28,691 nucleotides of DNA from Apostichopus californicus (lineage: Eukaryota; Echinodermata; Holothuroidea; Aspidochirotida; Stichopodidae): contig JAIPMN010011894.1 in NCBI GenBank assembly GCA_020650975.1, forward strand, positions 1 to 28,691, read 5' to 3'. The first letter of the stretch is position 1. Each line of letters begins with the position of its first letter. The position numbers and the translations under genes are program-made. The notes beneath the pieces are model-generated. The model worked only from the letters and a program-made list of their open reading frames with translations. It was not told the origin of the DNA and searched no databases. Of this stretch, positions 1 through 15,000 are shown in pieces.

Positions 1-87
1 TTCAATTTTAAAAGTTTGATTCAAAGCTGAGCTTTAAAAACGGCAGCAATACCACAAAGAAAGATCTTGGAAAAAGTAGATGAAAAG
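1..87 (+). other. KIF11: 5' flank / probable 5' UTR of KIF11
   Basis: This is the short sequence before the proposed start codon. The reading frame of exon 1 stays open upstream to a TGA at 28-30, with no other ATG between, so the ATG at 88 is the first in-frame methionine unless an unseen upstream exon joins here. No TATA box or other promoter element is evident; the promoter may lie outside the window. Confidence 0.45.
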
Positions 88-3000
88 ATGGTGAAAATTG
101 TTAAACCACCTCAAGAAAGCCACATACAAGTGGTTCTTCGCTGTAGGTAAGGATACAAACTTCAAACAGGCATTTCGGTGATTTTTCCTTCATAAGCTTT
201 GCTTCACATTTCGGTGTTTACTAGTTTTACTACTTTAGTTTAGCATAAGATAAGCCTAGGCCCTACACTACAGACTACACGATTATGATTTGCAACACAA
301 GTAGGCTAGTTCTACTACTACTGCCTTCAACGGTATGGAGTATGGGTTATACTATAGACCATAGCCTACTATAGTACTAACTAACAATGATCGTTATAGC
401 CTAGGTATATCGCAATCTTCTTTAGGTCTGTGATACTTTTTTTTATAATACGTACAAACCCATAATATAGGCTATGTGATAGACCTAGGCAAAATACATT
501 ATGTGGGTGAAAGTAATAGGCTACCCAAAAGTTATTATTCTGCAACTTTAATTAGTTTTCCTTTTACCCTTTCCATTTAGACCAATCAATGAAACAGAGC
601 GAAAACATGGCTCTCACAGAGTTGTCGAAGCCAACCAGCCAAAGAAAGAAGTTACAGTGGAACTTGAGAAGCACAACAAGAAACAGTACACATTTGATAA
701 GGTCAGTATATCTGTATATATATATGTATATGTTTTCTTCAAGATTTTGCTGACTGATAGGCCTATCTAGAAACTAGCAATGAAAAGTGCGGTACCAGAA
801 CAAGTGAATGTTGGAAGGGTGCTTTGATTGTAATGAACAGCAACTAAGTATGTAAACTATCACAAGAATTAACATTAATGTACAAGTCCAAAAATTTAAA
901 CTCAGTAAAATCTGATAATTGGATTATCTTGTCATCTGATAACTTTCACAAAGCATTCGTTTCATTCATTGGGTTCTCTCCATTTATTTGTAACTGTTCC
1001 TTTTTGTCATTCATGATGTAACAGGATTCCATAGGATACAGACAATACAATAGTACATATATATTTAGATATGTATCACATTTTGAATTGTCTTCCATAT
1101 ATGCTATAGTCAGTGACTAGGAGAGTGACAGTTATGCTGTTGCAGAACCCCTTCATAAATACAGCATACATATCTGGTAACAAATGCTTTATATCATTTA
1201 CTTTGGATTTTCATTGGTTAAAGTTTACCATTATGTAATTTCTATGCCATGGATGTTTGAATTACCTAAGTGTCTTCTTTCAGGTATTTGGACCAAAAGC
1301 CAAACAGATTGAAGTTTACAAATCTGTAGTTCAGCCTATACTGGATGAAGTTCTCATGGGCTACAACTGTACAGTTTTTGCGTGAGTAATTTGAGATCTG
1401 TTATAAATGAAGAGTTGAACAGCATTAAATACATAGATTCACATTTGGGGCAACATCGCCTAAATGCTAGTGGGCCGTAGTGTTGTACAATAAGAGTTAA
1501 TGATCACTTTGATTATGAATTAGTATATAAACATATAAGCTTACAAATTGTTGTGTTAAAAGTAAAGAACAAGTGCAACCATTTTCTCTTGATATTTGTT
1601 TATTTTTAACGTTAAATTTGACAGGTATGGACAAACAGGAACAGGAAAGACATTTACAATGGAAGGAGAACGAACTCCAGATGAATCCCTTTCCTGGGAA
1701 GAGGTCAGAGCAATAAACATCAATTTATATTTTTTTCTTTTTCACCTGTGATGCACTTGGACATCCATCTGGAACCTAAAAAAAACTACATAGCATTTAT
1801 CCGATGTGGAGTATCTGCAGTCTGTTAGTACCACAGTGGTCTATGTATGGCTGTTATACTTGCAGAAAATGCTTTCTACTGGTTAGAAACATATCAAACA
1901 CTAAGAAAGGATATAGTTTGCATAATAAAAATGACATGTTTGGCTTAAAAATGTGAAATTTGTTTTCAAGTTATAACCAAAGCTTTTAACCAAAGCTAAA
2001 CCATAGTTTGGTTGGTCCGGCATTCAAATTTTGGGAGATTTTCAAATTACACGTATCCTTTCATTGGTTAGTAGGAAAATGTGACAAAAAGGCACAAGGC
2101 ATGGTCAATTTTATCAAGCGATATGGTTGGAAATATCAAAGCCTTCAACCATGGATACCATTCCATCAGTAGCCTATGGGTAAACAGGTATGAGGATTAG
2201 TCTGAACAACTTGTTCATAATGCTAGCATGTAACTCTTAAAAACCAAAAACTGTTAGCAGTAGCAAGCAAGCTTACATTAATTTTGAAATATTCTTGTAA
2301 ACATTGCAACATCTAGATTTTAGAAGGCCGATGGTGATGCAGGGACCGATGGGTGACACCGGTTTTTTCACAAATATTTACTTTGAATCTTTGTATTTGC
2401 CATACAGTAGCATAATTTTGCTCTTTTTCTCTTGTTTTTTATTCTTTTTAATAATTCTCAGTCTTTTGGTCTTTGTTCTGTTATAGGATCCTTTGGCCGG
2501 AGTGATACCTCGAGCCATGCACCAAATCTTTGAGAAGCTAAATTCCCAGAAAGTTGAATTTTCGGTTCGAGTTTCTTTTCTAGAGTTGTACAATGAGGAA
2601 CTGTTTGATCTATTGACTTCCCAAGATGATACTCAAAGGTTAAGAATATTTGAAGACTCGGCGCGTAAGGTACGTTCACTCTCCCTGCATTTGTTTGGCA
2701 AGAGAGGAGTCTTCAATCTCCTTTTCTCATTTCATGATATCTGGTTAAAGATCACAGATGGTTATCAATTTCTAGAAATTTACCAAATCTACAAAGTATT
2801 GCTCAAAAGTATTTATCAGTTGATCAAATTAGGTCTTTTCTTACATTTTATCACGAATTCAACATAAAATATTGAGTCGTTAATGATTTCCTGTGTTTGT
2901 AAGAATTGCATCAAGACCCTTTTTTCACTATTCACTTGCCACTTGCCAAATAGCAAATTGAACAATTACACTACTTTCTACAATATTCGGTATAAACTTT

Positions 3001-6000
3001 GACTAACTGGATAGCCGATTATATTGCTTTCATTTCCAAGATTTTTAAATCTTAAATCAGTCACTGACTGAGCTATTAAATATTAACAAGAATTGGGCTT
3101 AAGTTTAAAATTACATATACATTAAATAAGATTTTCACTGATACAGAATGGATTTTGTTTTGCCACTTTTCAGGGATCGGTAGTGATCCAAGGTCTCGAA
3201 GAGGTTGTAGTTCACAACAAGGATGAAGTATACTCCATCTTAGAGAGAGGAGCTGCCAAACGTCAGACCGCTGCTACTCTGATGAACGCACACTCCAGGT
3301 AACTTGCCATCCTCTTATCTCGATTGATCTAGCAAATTTATGTTTCTCTTGTACAGACACACAACTACAAACCTTGCTAAGAGTTGAGCACTACGCTAAA
3401 TAAGCAAGTCCTAGCTTGACAAAGATTTGTCAAAGTTCAAGGAATGTGATGTTTTTCGAACAAAGAAACAATTAGAAAAAAATACTGCCTTATTTGTGAT
3501 TCTCCTAATGTTTAGTTTTCCTTTGGTATTGAAAATTGTTTTCCTTCACGATCTTTAACTGAAAATAACTTACATGTTTTATTACTACATTATTGACAAA
3601 GAATTTCTACATTAACACACATCTAAAGTTAAGTAACACGCTGTTATATTTGGGATCAAAACGACAAAGTATTGTTCCCACTGTTTGCAAAAATGCAACA
3701 AGATTTTGACAAAGGCAGTGGTGGATATTTCTAATGTTTTTTTTTTCTATTGATTTATTTATTGGTTTAATCTGTCATGAAGCCCAAGATTTCTTCAGGT
3801 ACAGGAAGGGGAAAGCTACCAAATAATACTCTTTATCCAATTATGTTGAGTTGGACAGTCACAGCTTGGGGACAACTGAACATTAATTTGGGGGATCTCT
3901 TAAATAATACAAAATATACTAAACATAATGTAAGTTATTAAGTAGCAAGATGAATGATTTTTAACTTGACGCAATGCCAACAACTTAAGGTTTTCAAATC
4001 ATGGTTCTGCTTGACAGTCGTTCGCACTCGGTGTTCTCTGTGACCATCCACATCAAAGAGAACAGCATAGATGGGGAGGAGCTCCTCAAGACTGGCAAAC
4101 TGAACATGGTGGACTTAGCTGGCAGTGAAAACATCGGACGATCTGGAGCTGTTGACAAACGAGCAAGAGAGGCAGGTCTGTACATGGTGGTATTTTGCAA
4201 AACATTAAATATGGTTGTCTTGTCAACATAGTAAAAGCGCCTCTTATGATTGTTAACGTCATTCCCATGATTGTTTTATGCAGATCAACACCATATACAC
4301 CCTCTTGCATGTTTACATATAATTTTACATAAAATGTTTGCTAGGAGCTCTCCTGGACCGGAAGTTTCACGAATGTTGTTAATTTGTCTTGTTTTCTGAT
4401 CAGGTAACATCAACCAAAGTTTATTGACCTTGGGTCGTGTGATCACAGCGTTGGTCGAGCATGCACCCCATGTACCCTACAGGTAAGTAGCTGCTGTTAA
4501 TTAACATGAATATGAATATTCCTGATTTAAAGGCATAACCAACTTTTCTTTAAAGTTCTTACAACATGCATTTATTTTGTATTTCAGAAACTAACTTAGT
4601 TCCCAGCTTTCTTAACTGGCTTTTATTCATATGTATTTAAATGAACCCCTAGCTTCCTCGATCGATTTGTGATGTTTTAGCGGGTAACATATATACTTGA
4701 CCAGAATATCATATACCAAATATGCTAACATTTGGACAAAAAAATCATACCTACAGCTTAGGCCTACTTTCAGAAATTAAGACCTACAGCTAGCCAGCTT
4801 GCCAATCAGTTCCTGTGGGTCCTGTTCTTTTTGTCTTCCTCATTATCTGAAGTAGACACAGAATCACACATTCTCTGGCCTCTGTTTCAAATCAAACCTG
4901 TACAAGCAGTTAACACCTATCTTTTCTTTCAATGTTTTCAGAGAGAGTAAGCTTACAAGACTCTTGCAAGATTCCCTGGGAGGAAGGACTAAAACATCCA
5001 TCATAGCCACAGTTTCACCGTCATCCTGTAATGTAGAGGTTTGTGACAATATACAGTGTTTTGTAGAAATTTTATAAATGTTCAGGCTTACATCAAGCAC
5101 GAGGATACTCATTACTTTCTCTGGTTTACTTTTTCTACAGTAATCTTCACTGTAAGAAGATTTTTGTTTTGTTTGTACTTTGTGGCAATTGGTGTTATCT
5201 AGCTCTGAAACCCATGGCTTCTGGGTCATGTTTAAGTTACAGTAGACACAAAAACATAATATCACCACTACATCCAAACTACCATAAGTTATATGATTTG
5301 AATGTTAGTAAGCTTTAAATGTCTATCAAAACAAGCTGTTGCATGCATTTCCTGATTTCCCTAAAATAAAGTAACATTAAATGAATATGAAAGTGAATGT
5401 TCTTCTGGAATATCTCATTGTGTACTCTTCCTGAATTCCCCTCTAACAGGAAACATTGAGTACTTTAGACTATGCACACAGGGCCAAGCATATCACCAAC
5501 AGGCCAGAGGTCAACCAGAAACTGACAAAGAAAGCTCTTATCAAGGTTAGTTGTTTATTTTTATTTTGTATTGTCTAAGCCCTTTAGTGCATGCACTGAA
5601 GGGATGAGGTACTACATTTGATTGACAGTGTGTGTAAACAATGATACCAAACTTGATGCTCACCTAATACCCCTTTTGATACTGCATTCAAACTTCAAAA
5701 TTAGTTTTTCTCAATCTTGTCAACTTCTGAGTGAGCATTTAAGTGAACAGTTTACAGAAACCATTTTCCAAGGTTTCTTAAATGTACCTCAAAAGTAAAA
5801 TTGTCAAAATTGATTGAATATTCAAATTTATACGTTTTCCCCTATTTTTTATGTATGATATTTAAAACAAACAACTTGAGTGTTGCTACTTGCTAACATG
5901 TGTAAAGAAATTGGTTATAATTGTCCATACATTTTGATGGCACCTATACTTTTTATAGATACTCAGTATATATGCTATGAAGTAAATACAAACATTTTTC

Positions 6001-9000
6001 ATTTATAGGAATACACAGAGGAAATTGAGAGACTGAGGAGGGACTTGGTTGCTGCAAGAGAGAAAAATGGAATCTATATATCAGAGGAAAATTACAGGTT
6101 AGTGGGTGTAATGAAATGATGAATATGTATCTGCCTAGCAGGCTGGTTTATTATGAGATATGTTGATTGGTTGATAATCGTGTACATTGGTAGTGCCTTG
6201 ATTTATGATAACAAATCATAATAAGGCATATGGATAACCCTGGTCATGCCAGACTACCTGTACAAAGCTGATTGATATGTAGGCTCTCTTTACATTGAAT
6301 TTGATTGATTGATTCATCAAAGCTATGAAGTATTTGGTCTACTTGGCCATTAATTGACAAAGAGCAGTTTACAGACAGTTGACAAAATATGTGTACACTT
6401 TGGGGAAGGGGGGTGGGGGTTACCATCTCCTTTCATGGTTTAACAACCTTGCCAACCTCATCCAAATCACATTTGCGTGAAATTCATGGTCTTTGCAGGA
6501 AATTACCTAGCAAAACATAACAAATTAAAGAAAACAGCAGAACATTCACATTGTCTTTTCATTGGAAAGTATCTTTATGTATGAGGGGTGCTTTGTTATC
6601 TGCTTAGTGAACAGAAGCAGCAAATCATGTGTAGGCTACTATTAAACATGTTCGTAAGAAAGTCAATTTTCCAACCCTGCCCCTTTTAAGATTTGATTGC
6701 CAGTATATGAAATGTCAAAAGCAGTTTTGATTATGGATTTATGAAAGTTAAATCCCTTATATTGTCTTTGCAGAGCAATGGAAAACCAACTTGCTTCTCA
6801 AGATGGCAGTATTAAGGATTTTCTAGAGAAGATAGAGGCTCTGGAAGGAGAAATTAGAAAGGTGAGCCTACAGAAAGTAATTTTTTAATTCACAAAATGC
6901 TATGCTGATAAGATCAAAGTGCTATACAAGTGTAAAGATGTATTCAGCAGGTTTTGTACACAGGAACCGTAGAGTTTTATGACGGGCACTATTTAGGACC
7001 TTCAAAAGTGCTACACAAACTTTGAACACTTATTATTCTGTGACCTATCTGTATAGGGCTATCTTAAAGGTAATGTCCTGATTTTAATCTGCACTCTGTG
7101 TTCCATTATCAACAATGTTCCCTTTAATGACATTATAATGCTGAGGTATAACTTCTTTTATACAGGAATTAGCCCTTGCAAAGAATGAGCAAATTAAATT
7201 TTTTGCTTGTCAACAATCACAGACAGAGCCTTGTTGGTAAACACAGAGTTGGGTCTGGTGAAAATACGAGTGGATACACAAATACATAGAGCTTTATTGA
7301 AGTTCTGTGACATATCGTTTCTTGTTTAATCTCATTATTTAAACATTTAGATTAATGAATTATTTGATGAAACAAAAGCCGAGTTGGAAGAAAGAACCGA
7401 ACAATTGGATCTGACAAAGAATCAACTGGATGAGACGACTGATACCTTGAGAAACACAGAGAAGGTAAGCTACAAATTAGACAAATTAATAATGCATTTC
7501 AAATGTGACACAGTACAAAGTATGGGGTCACAACTTTAAAGGGCATGTTCACAAACATACTGGATTTGAAGTTGTTCTTCTATTTGTTTTAAAATTTCAT
7601 AGGGGGGGGGGGGTTTGGAAACTTGTTAGCAGTTGTAATCAGTCTTAACCATGATGATGTCAATGAATTATAGCTCTTCATAAATATTCCTGGTGAATTT
7701 TGCATGCAATACCTGCATGTCATATTTGAGACAGCTAAATTTAAAGCTAAAGAGTTAGATATAACTTGATTTTGAAATTTGAATACAGCTATCTATATCT
7801 CAGAATGACGTTTTGATATTGAAATACGTATATTTTAATTATTCTTTTATATTTGGTAACATATAATATTATTTTCATGAGGTCTGCGGTGCTACTCTTG
7901 TGTAAAGTTTGCAAAGTAGTTTAATGATTTCAATCTCATGATATGCCCTTTAGAATCTCAAGGATACAACTCAAGACAGAGACGAGCAACAGTATCTGGT
8001 CAAGAAACACGTGGAGACTGAAGTCGTCTTGACCGACGATGCCAAGAAGGTGAAGAGATCAATTGTTTTAATGCCTGCCTTCCATTCTAGAAGTAATCGA
8101 TAATTAATGTTAATTAATTGGTTTAAGGTTACAATCAGTCTTAGTTTTATTATTGTTTATTGTTTTACAGTATAACATTTTGCATGAATATCCCTGCTGA
8201 GATCTTGAAAGTCTGTTATTTGCTAAAACAATAAATTATGGCTATTGGAAAAACTGATTGGGATATATTTTTTAAATATCGAAAAAAAGGCAAGGAAGAT
8301 AAAGACTCATTTTACTATAATCTTGAGGTTGCTGGTTCGAATCACATCCAGCCAAAATTTTGTATGTTCTTTGTCAAGCTGTTTTGACAAACATCAACAC
8401 TTCGGTTAGTCCAATAAGTTTCATCTGGTGATCTACCTTGCCTAATTTGTACATGAAAATGGGACATCTGCTGTTACTGTTCAAGGTCCAATGAAAAACT
8501 TGCAGGCCTTTCCTTTTTTGGAATGTTTTTATCAACTACAGGAGTCATTGTGGTCAGAAACAGTACTTTGTGGTTAGGTACATTGCAAGCAACTACCATA
8601 AATCTACATAAGACTCTAAAAAGTAAAATAATTTCTCTGAAATAGTTTTTGACTGAAAGCACTTCTTCCTTTTTCTTTTTTATAATAAAAAACATATATG
8701 TACTAATCTTGACTTGTGATTTACCTTATACAGGTATGAAATGATTCAGAGGATAATGTAATTAAAATATTCTAATTTCATTTTTGTATTAATTTCTGCA
8801 CTAATTATGGATATTTTCTGTCTCTTCCATAGATCATGCATGTTGCAGACGAAAGTACAGCGGACGTGGACGGACTACACGCTAAACTAGATCGTAAGAA
8901 GAAAGTAGAGGCCAGCAACAAGACTGCCAAGGAGATATTCCAGGAAGACTTTGGTGAATGTATAACAACCATGAAGACTTCACAGGCTGACTACTGTGAG

Positions 9001-12000
9001 ATGCAGACTACGTTCTGTACAACCATAAAGGATGAATTCAGTAAGTTCAGTTATTTGTTATCTGTCTTATGTCTGGTCATGTATTTCCTTTGTATAGTCA
9101 TATTAAATAACAATTAATTTTAAAAACACCAGTCCAGGCTGTTTCATGTGCTTTGTTGTCTGATCTGAAGGCTGACAGAAAGGTAACAATGGTGTATTAA
9201 ACAGAAACAAATATTATCAACTTGTGTTGAAAATAACTTCTTTGTAGTTGTTGTTGTTGTCAAATCTCCTCCCTTGTTTCTAAAAGATAGAGTTTTGTCT
9301 TTGCCCACAGATTTAACTTCTGCAGTTTTTGTTTTCAGAAATCTCTCATTTTTTGTTTCTTTTGTTGTGTGATGCGATCAAAGTCAACTGCAGGAAATAA
9401 ATAGAGTACTAAAAATACTTTGTATAAGCCAAGCTCATCTTACTCTTTTAGGCAAAGCAATGAAATCAAGGAGTGCAGAGGTGACCAGTTTGAGAGATAC
9501 TTTATCACAGCTAGTTGAGAAGGTGAAACAGGAAACCAACCAGACAAAGGAAGAAATGAAAGACAATACTCAAAGGAGGAACACTGCCCTCACCGAGACT
9601 CATAGTTTTACTGAAGAGTTTAGGGTAAGCCCTGTTATGGAGAACAACTGTCCGGGAACTTTCTAGGAGAGAATGAGAAGCTCTAAAAAATATCATTCAG
9701 CTACTTAAGCTTGAATATTTGATGTGTTTTTGTTTTAATATTTAATGTTTTACTGTGACAAAAGTGTGATTTGTAATTATGATGCAATAATAGCCGAATT
9801 AATTTATTACCATTAACTATTACTGGTTACTGGTATTGTTCTTTGAGAAATAAACACTGTTTGTTTTTGCATTGCAAAATAAATATGAGAAGTAAAAGAC
9901 AAGCTTTACATAAAAAAGCCTTTACATTTTAGCGGCTTTATGAAAATCTCAGTGCTCTGAGAAGCTGACAAGACTTCCCCATTTAAATATCTCCCAAACA
10001 AAACTTAACGGGGCATATTTTATATTCATTTACAAATATTTTTATCAAAGCAGTACAGCTGATTTTTTGGGATTTGTTACTGATTCATAGGATCTAAGAT
10101 ACTTTTGTGGATATATTCTCAAGATAGTGATTATCAGGTTTTGTGTAATGCCTTGTAGCAATGTGACAATCTTGTCCATGAAACTTTCATGTAGAAATGA
10201 GAACTTGAACCTTATATATCCTTGGCATTTAACTATTCTGATTTTGGTCGCTGAATTTCTTATTTTCAACTTGCTTTGTAACGTTCTGTTGTCTTTTTCC
10301 ATTTCTAGCAAGACCAAGCGAATTTGGTCAGTGATTTCTTATCCAAGGAACTACTACCAGTTCTTGAAGAGCACCAGAAGAGCATAGAAGCACATACTGC
10401 TAGTCTAAGCAGCTGGGATCAAGACTTTAAGCAAAAGGTAGTAGAACAGTCAACTGCAACTTGAAAATTAATGAGGGTATTAAATATGTCTAATACTAAT
10501 CAGTGTCGTGAAAAGAACAATCAGAAAGAGGTATTAGAGAGACACTTGATGATTGTTTATTAGGAAACATTACTCTCTTATTTAATATATCTCGTGCATG
10601 ACATCACTCTTGTGAGAAAAAAAATTAAACTGATGTAACATGTGATAAATGCAAAGAAGTTGTAATATTAACAAGTAATGGATTAAACAGGTTCATTGTA
10701 TTCTGAAAACAGTTCCTGTCAGTAACTGAGTAGATTATCAATATTTGGACATTCAAGTTTTGAAAGGACTAAAAAGTTTGACATCTAGTAGAAATGAAAT
10801 GATTCCTCGAAAAATAAGCAAAAAGGTCTGTTGGATTTTATTTAAACTGTAAAATACTGATAAAAGCAATTAATAACATAGAATTTCACAATATAATTAT
10901 GTCTCTTGGTCATACATAACAGACTGACTTGCAGAAGACTATAGTGGAGAAACATCTGCAAAAGAGTGCACAACAGTACGATAGACTCGAAGAGATGGTG
11001 TCCAAGTACTCTGAAGAACAACTTGAACACATCAAGAGCTTGCACGGTGATGTAGAGAACATCATGGAGGATGAACAACAGAGGGAAGAGGTATGACCTT
11101 AATATCCTGGCATGAACAACATTGCAATATACAGCAGTCGTATATACATGTTGTATTACCGGGTTTTCCTTTGGGTGCTATTTATATATAAAGCCATTTC
11201 ATTATCAAACAGTATGCATTTGTAATAATCAAATAATTAGCATTTACCTACTGCAGTACACTTGATCGGATACAATACTTTATTTATCATATGACTTCAC
11301 TTCATACAATTTAGTCTAGAAGCCATTAAAGAATCTCATCTCTGGTTTTGGTCTTTATAAGTTTGAGTTGTTGATTCATTTGCTCACATGTTTAGTTTAA
11401 TATGTTTTCCTTTCACAGACATTTATGGCAGAAATGAAGAGTTTAATTGATGGATTCCAAAGACAGAGGGAGGAAAGAATCGTCAAGCAAAGAGAACAGG
11501 TCGGTATACTATAGAAAAGGAGATCATCTGGTTACTAAGCAGAATTATAATATCAATTATGGGCCTGTGAATATAGCAATGGTAGCAATGTTCATTCATG
11601 CATGACCACTGTACCTTTTGACCACTTATGACATTTACCACTGTCACAAAGTACCATTCTAGTGTACGTTGTTATTAGTCTATTGAACTGCAGATCTGTG
11701 TCTTCAGTTCTTCACAACAGCAAGCTGATAGCCAAACCAGCTGTAAAGTTGTCATGGAATTGTGTTATATTTTGTGTCAAACTAATTTCTGATGAGGTAA
11801 TTCCTATATTTAGTAACGGTATGATTGCCATGTAAATGCACCTTGGTAAAGTTGTGCCACATGTATGTTTAAAGTATACAATTGTTTAGTTTGTGAAATA
11901 TATTTGACTATGCTACAGTGTAGTTCTTGCTTTAGCCATTTATTTAAGAAGGGATTATTTGCCAGGTTGATTTTGCCAATGGAAATATGCTGTTAGCACA

Positions 12001-15000
12001 TCATGCAATCAAGACATTATTTTGTGCTAAAGTAACTTTTTGTTTGATGTTTAAATTTATATTGAACTTTCAAGATGTAAGATGATTTACTCTATGTAAT
12101 ATATCAAAGACCAATTTGAATTTTCCCTAATATATTTATTTATTTTTGTTGTTGTCAGGTATTGCGGGCTGTTACAGTACCAAAGGAACACACAACATCA
12201 TTTAAGTCAGAAGTTAAACAGTGAGTTTTTCAGCTCGTTTTCTGAGATAGAATACATTTGCAACATGGTTATTTATTTGCAGACATAATGTGATGAAAAT
12301 CCTCGTCCATCAAAATTCACTGGGTATTTTATGCATGAATATCATCAGTGGAGGAAGAGTGAACAAGAGATTGTTTATAAAGTAACAATTAAATGTTCAG
12401 AGTTTATGTTAGTATCTAACACTGGAAAACACTGATGTTATAATTAGCACACTGTTTCATAGTGGCCAAAATTATTTAATATATGCAGAAGATAGTAACG
12501 TCTTCACTTTTTCATTTTTTAGGTTGTTATGGTTACTGTTGTGGTAGTATTAAAATTTCTATCACATGTGCCACTCAGCAGTCCGATTAGGCATCGCTCG
12601 AGGCATCTATGTTACCCCTTCTCATTTTTTCTATTTCTTCAGATATCAAGCTGATATCCAACAGAAGGATGAAGACTTTGCATCAGAGTTTGTCAAAGAA
12701 CAAGAGGAGCTCCTCGGTGACTGTTATGTACATGTCAGTAAGGTAAGGTTACATCTTTCATGTTTCTATGTTAGTTATACATCACTACAAGTTTGTGTTC
12801 TCTCTTGGTTCCCTGGAAGGGAAAACTATGGAGTCACTCTCACTGACCTAGTGACAGCTTTGTAGTTTTGATGAATCATACATTATAGAAAAGAAAGGCA
12901 CAGTAAGTTTCTTATTCATCCCGTACTCATTCCCAACCACTCTCTGGTAATGAAACTTGGTCTAATACCCAGTCACACAGGCTTCTCAATTATACATATA
13001 TGGTGTTTACTATTTTTATTTAAATAATATTCCTAGCAACAAAACATTTGATCATGCCACTCCTTCATGTAAGTATATAAGAAAGGTTGGATCATAGAAG
13101 TTGTTTGGAGAAAATCATATTTGCAATCCATAATCTCATACCCTGCTTTTCCTTTTCTGCTCTTGTGTATTAATTCCCTAATTTTATTTGCTTTTTCTTT
13201 CTAGACTACTTCATTTTTAAATGATATTAAGGAGGCAGGAGCTAAAACAAAGAAGCTGATTACAGATGTTGAGGAAAGACTTTCAGGTGCACACAAGCAG
13301 CATGTATCAGAAGTGGAGGAAAGGGTCAAAGTTCACATGAAAGACAACAACACAATGCTGGAGAAACAGATTGAAATGGTCGACGTAAGTAATGGAGACT
13401 AACCATACCAAATTTGTGGGTATCGCATTTATTAAATATGAAAGAAACAGCTAACGATATTCAAAGCTAACAAAGTAAAATAACAAGATGATATTAACCA
13501 GTGGGAATATTTGGTATTGAGGTCTCAGTGAAGTAAGCTATTCTATTGTATTTGTACCAGACAAGCTTCTGCTGTCTAGAGGGGGTGGTAGGGGGATGCA
13601 AGGATTATCATATGTTTCCAATCTTTCTACTATATAGTGTAGGCGTTGTTTATCCTTACCCAGTGTTCATTCTAATCTATCTTTATACTTGCAGGGAATG
13701 GTTCAGGAACTGAGTGAAGATCATCGTAAAGCTGATGAGGTTATCTCAATGCGATATTCGGAGGAGACGGAGAGAGTAAATTGTTGGAGCAGGACTGTTG
13801 ATGACAACAGTCAGAGTTGTACATCGGTCAGCGAGTCTCTCCTGACAGCTGTAATCAGTACCAATGACAGGGTAGCCAGGTTCCTTGACAGAGATATTAC
13901 AGAAGATGTTCCCACAGGTGAATCATCAAATTCCCAAAAAATAATTGCATCTTGTATTTACCTAACTTAAAACAGCTGGTTAAAGTTTGTAGGTTTACAT
14001 TTCCCAACAAATAAATACACAATTATTTGTTAGCTCAGTTTTGGAGCAAATTTCTCATACCCCAATAATCAGGGCAAATTGTTAAAGGTTTTGTTGTGGT
14101 CATCCCTCAGACAACCATGTCTTGTGTAGCAATTTAACAAAGGATGACCAATACGTAGACTGTAGGAGAGTTGTGTAGGTTTGGTGAATAAAAAAGCCGC
14201 CTTTGGGCCAGTAAAACTTCATGGTGTTTCATAGGCCAGTCATTAATTTATCCGGTATCACATCGCAAAATTAGCAAATTGCTAATATACAAGAGCAAAG
14301 ATGCATAGCAGTTATTGTACCTGTACAGAACCATAGTATATTATAAGAAGCAACGTTCATAACCTTCAACAGTGTTATGCAAAATGTTTGCACTAAATTA
14401 TTCCTTGTAGGCCCTCTTGTATTATTTCATTGTATCAGTCTTGTATTATTTCAATATTTCCAGTCTTGTCTTGTATTATTTTCCAGTCTTGTCTTGTATT
14501 ATTTCAATATATCCAAAATAGAGGGCGACACCAATTTATCATTTTTACCCATTTATTTAGTTACACAGCAATCTGAATTTGATGTAAAAAACTGGTCATC
14601 TCGGATGATCAGACTACAGTTAAAAATTTGCCGTGCAAGGGTTCAATATTCTGTTACGTTCAAACAAATATCAATAATTAGACAAGGCCCCAAGTTCTTT
14701 CATAGCTTCTGTAACCTGCCATACTTTAAATAATTAAATGAAGGGCTCAAACCTCTATTTCCAATAAATTGGCAAGGTTAATCATAATCTAGTTGTATCG
14801 TTACTTGAAGCACAGCACATAGCACCGGCCATTTGACTGAGCCCATGAGCTGGTGGAATATGATTGAACATACTTCATAATGAAAATATTAATTGCTGCC
14901 TGAAATATGTTTAATCTGGTGTGACACCTACACAACTAAAGACAAACTAGTTTTTATTATTATTACTCTTATCGAAAAGTAGCTAACTTGTGTCTTTAGT

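Noticed and set aside
240..500. Recurring CCTAGGC/TAGGCCTA words in KIF11 intron 1 (also around 19620-19870)
   Set aside because: Scattered short words without fixed spacing or orientation; looks like genome-wide composition bias and not a CRISPR-like or regulatory array.
4864..5277. 137-residue minus-strand open frame
   Set aside because: It is antisense to KIF11 exon 9 and the following intron; the conserved kinesin coding sequence on the + strand explains it.
7165..7238. Possible extra KIF11 exon between exons 12 and 13 (acceptor TACAG, donor GTAAAC)
   Set aside because: It is open in one frame but 74 nt long, so it would shift the frame of the following exon; exons 12 and 13 already join in phase and align with kinesin-5.
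8325..8350. B-box-like GGTTCGAATC in KIF11 intron 14
   Set aside because: No A-box at proper spacing and no acceptor-stem pairing; at most a SINE scrap.
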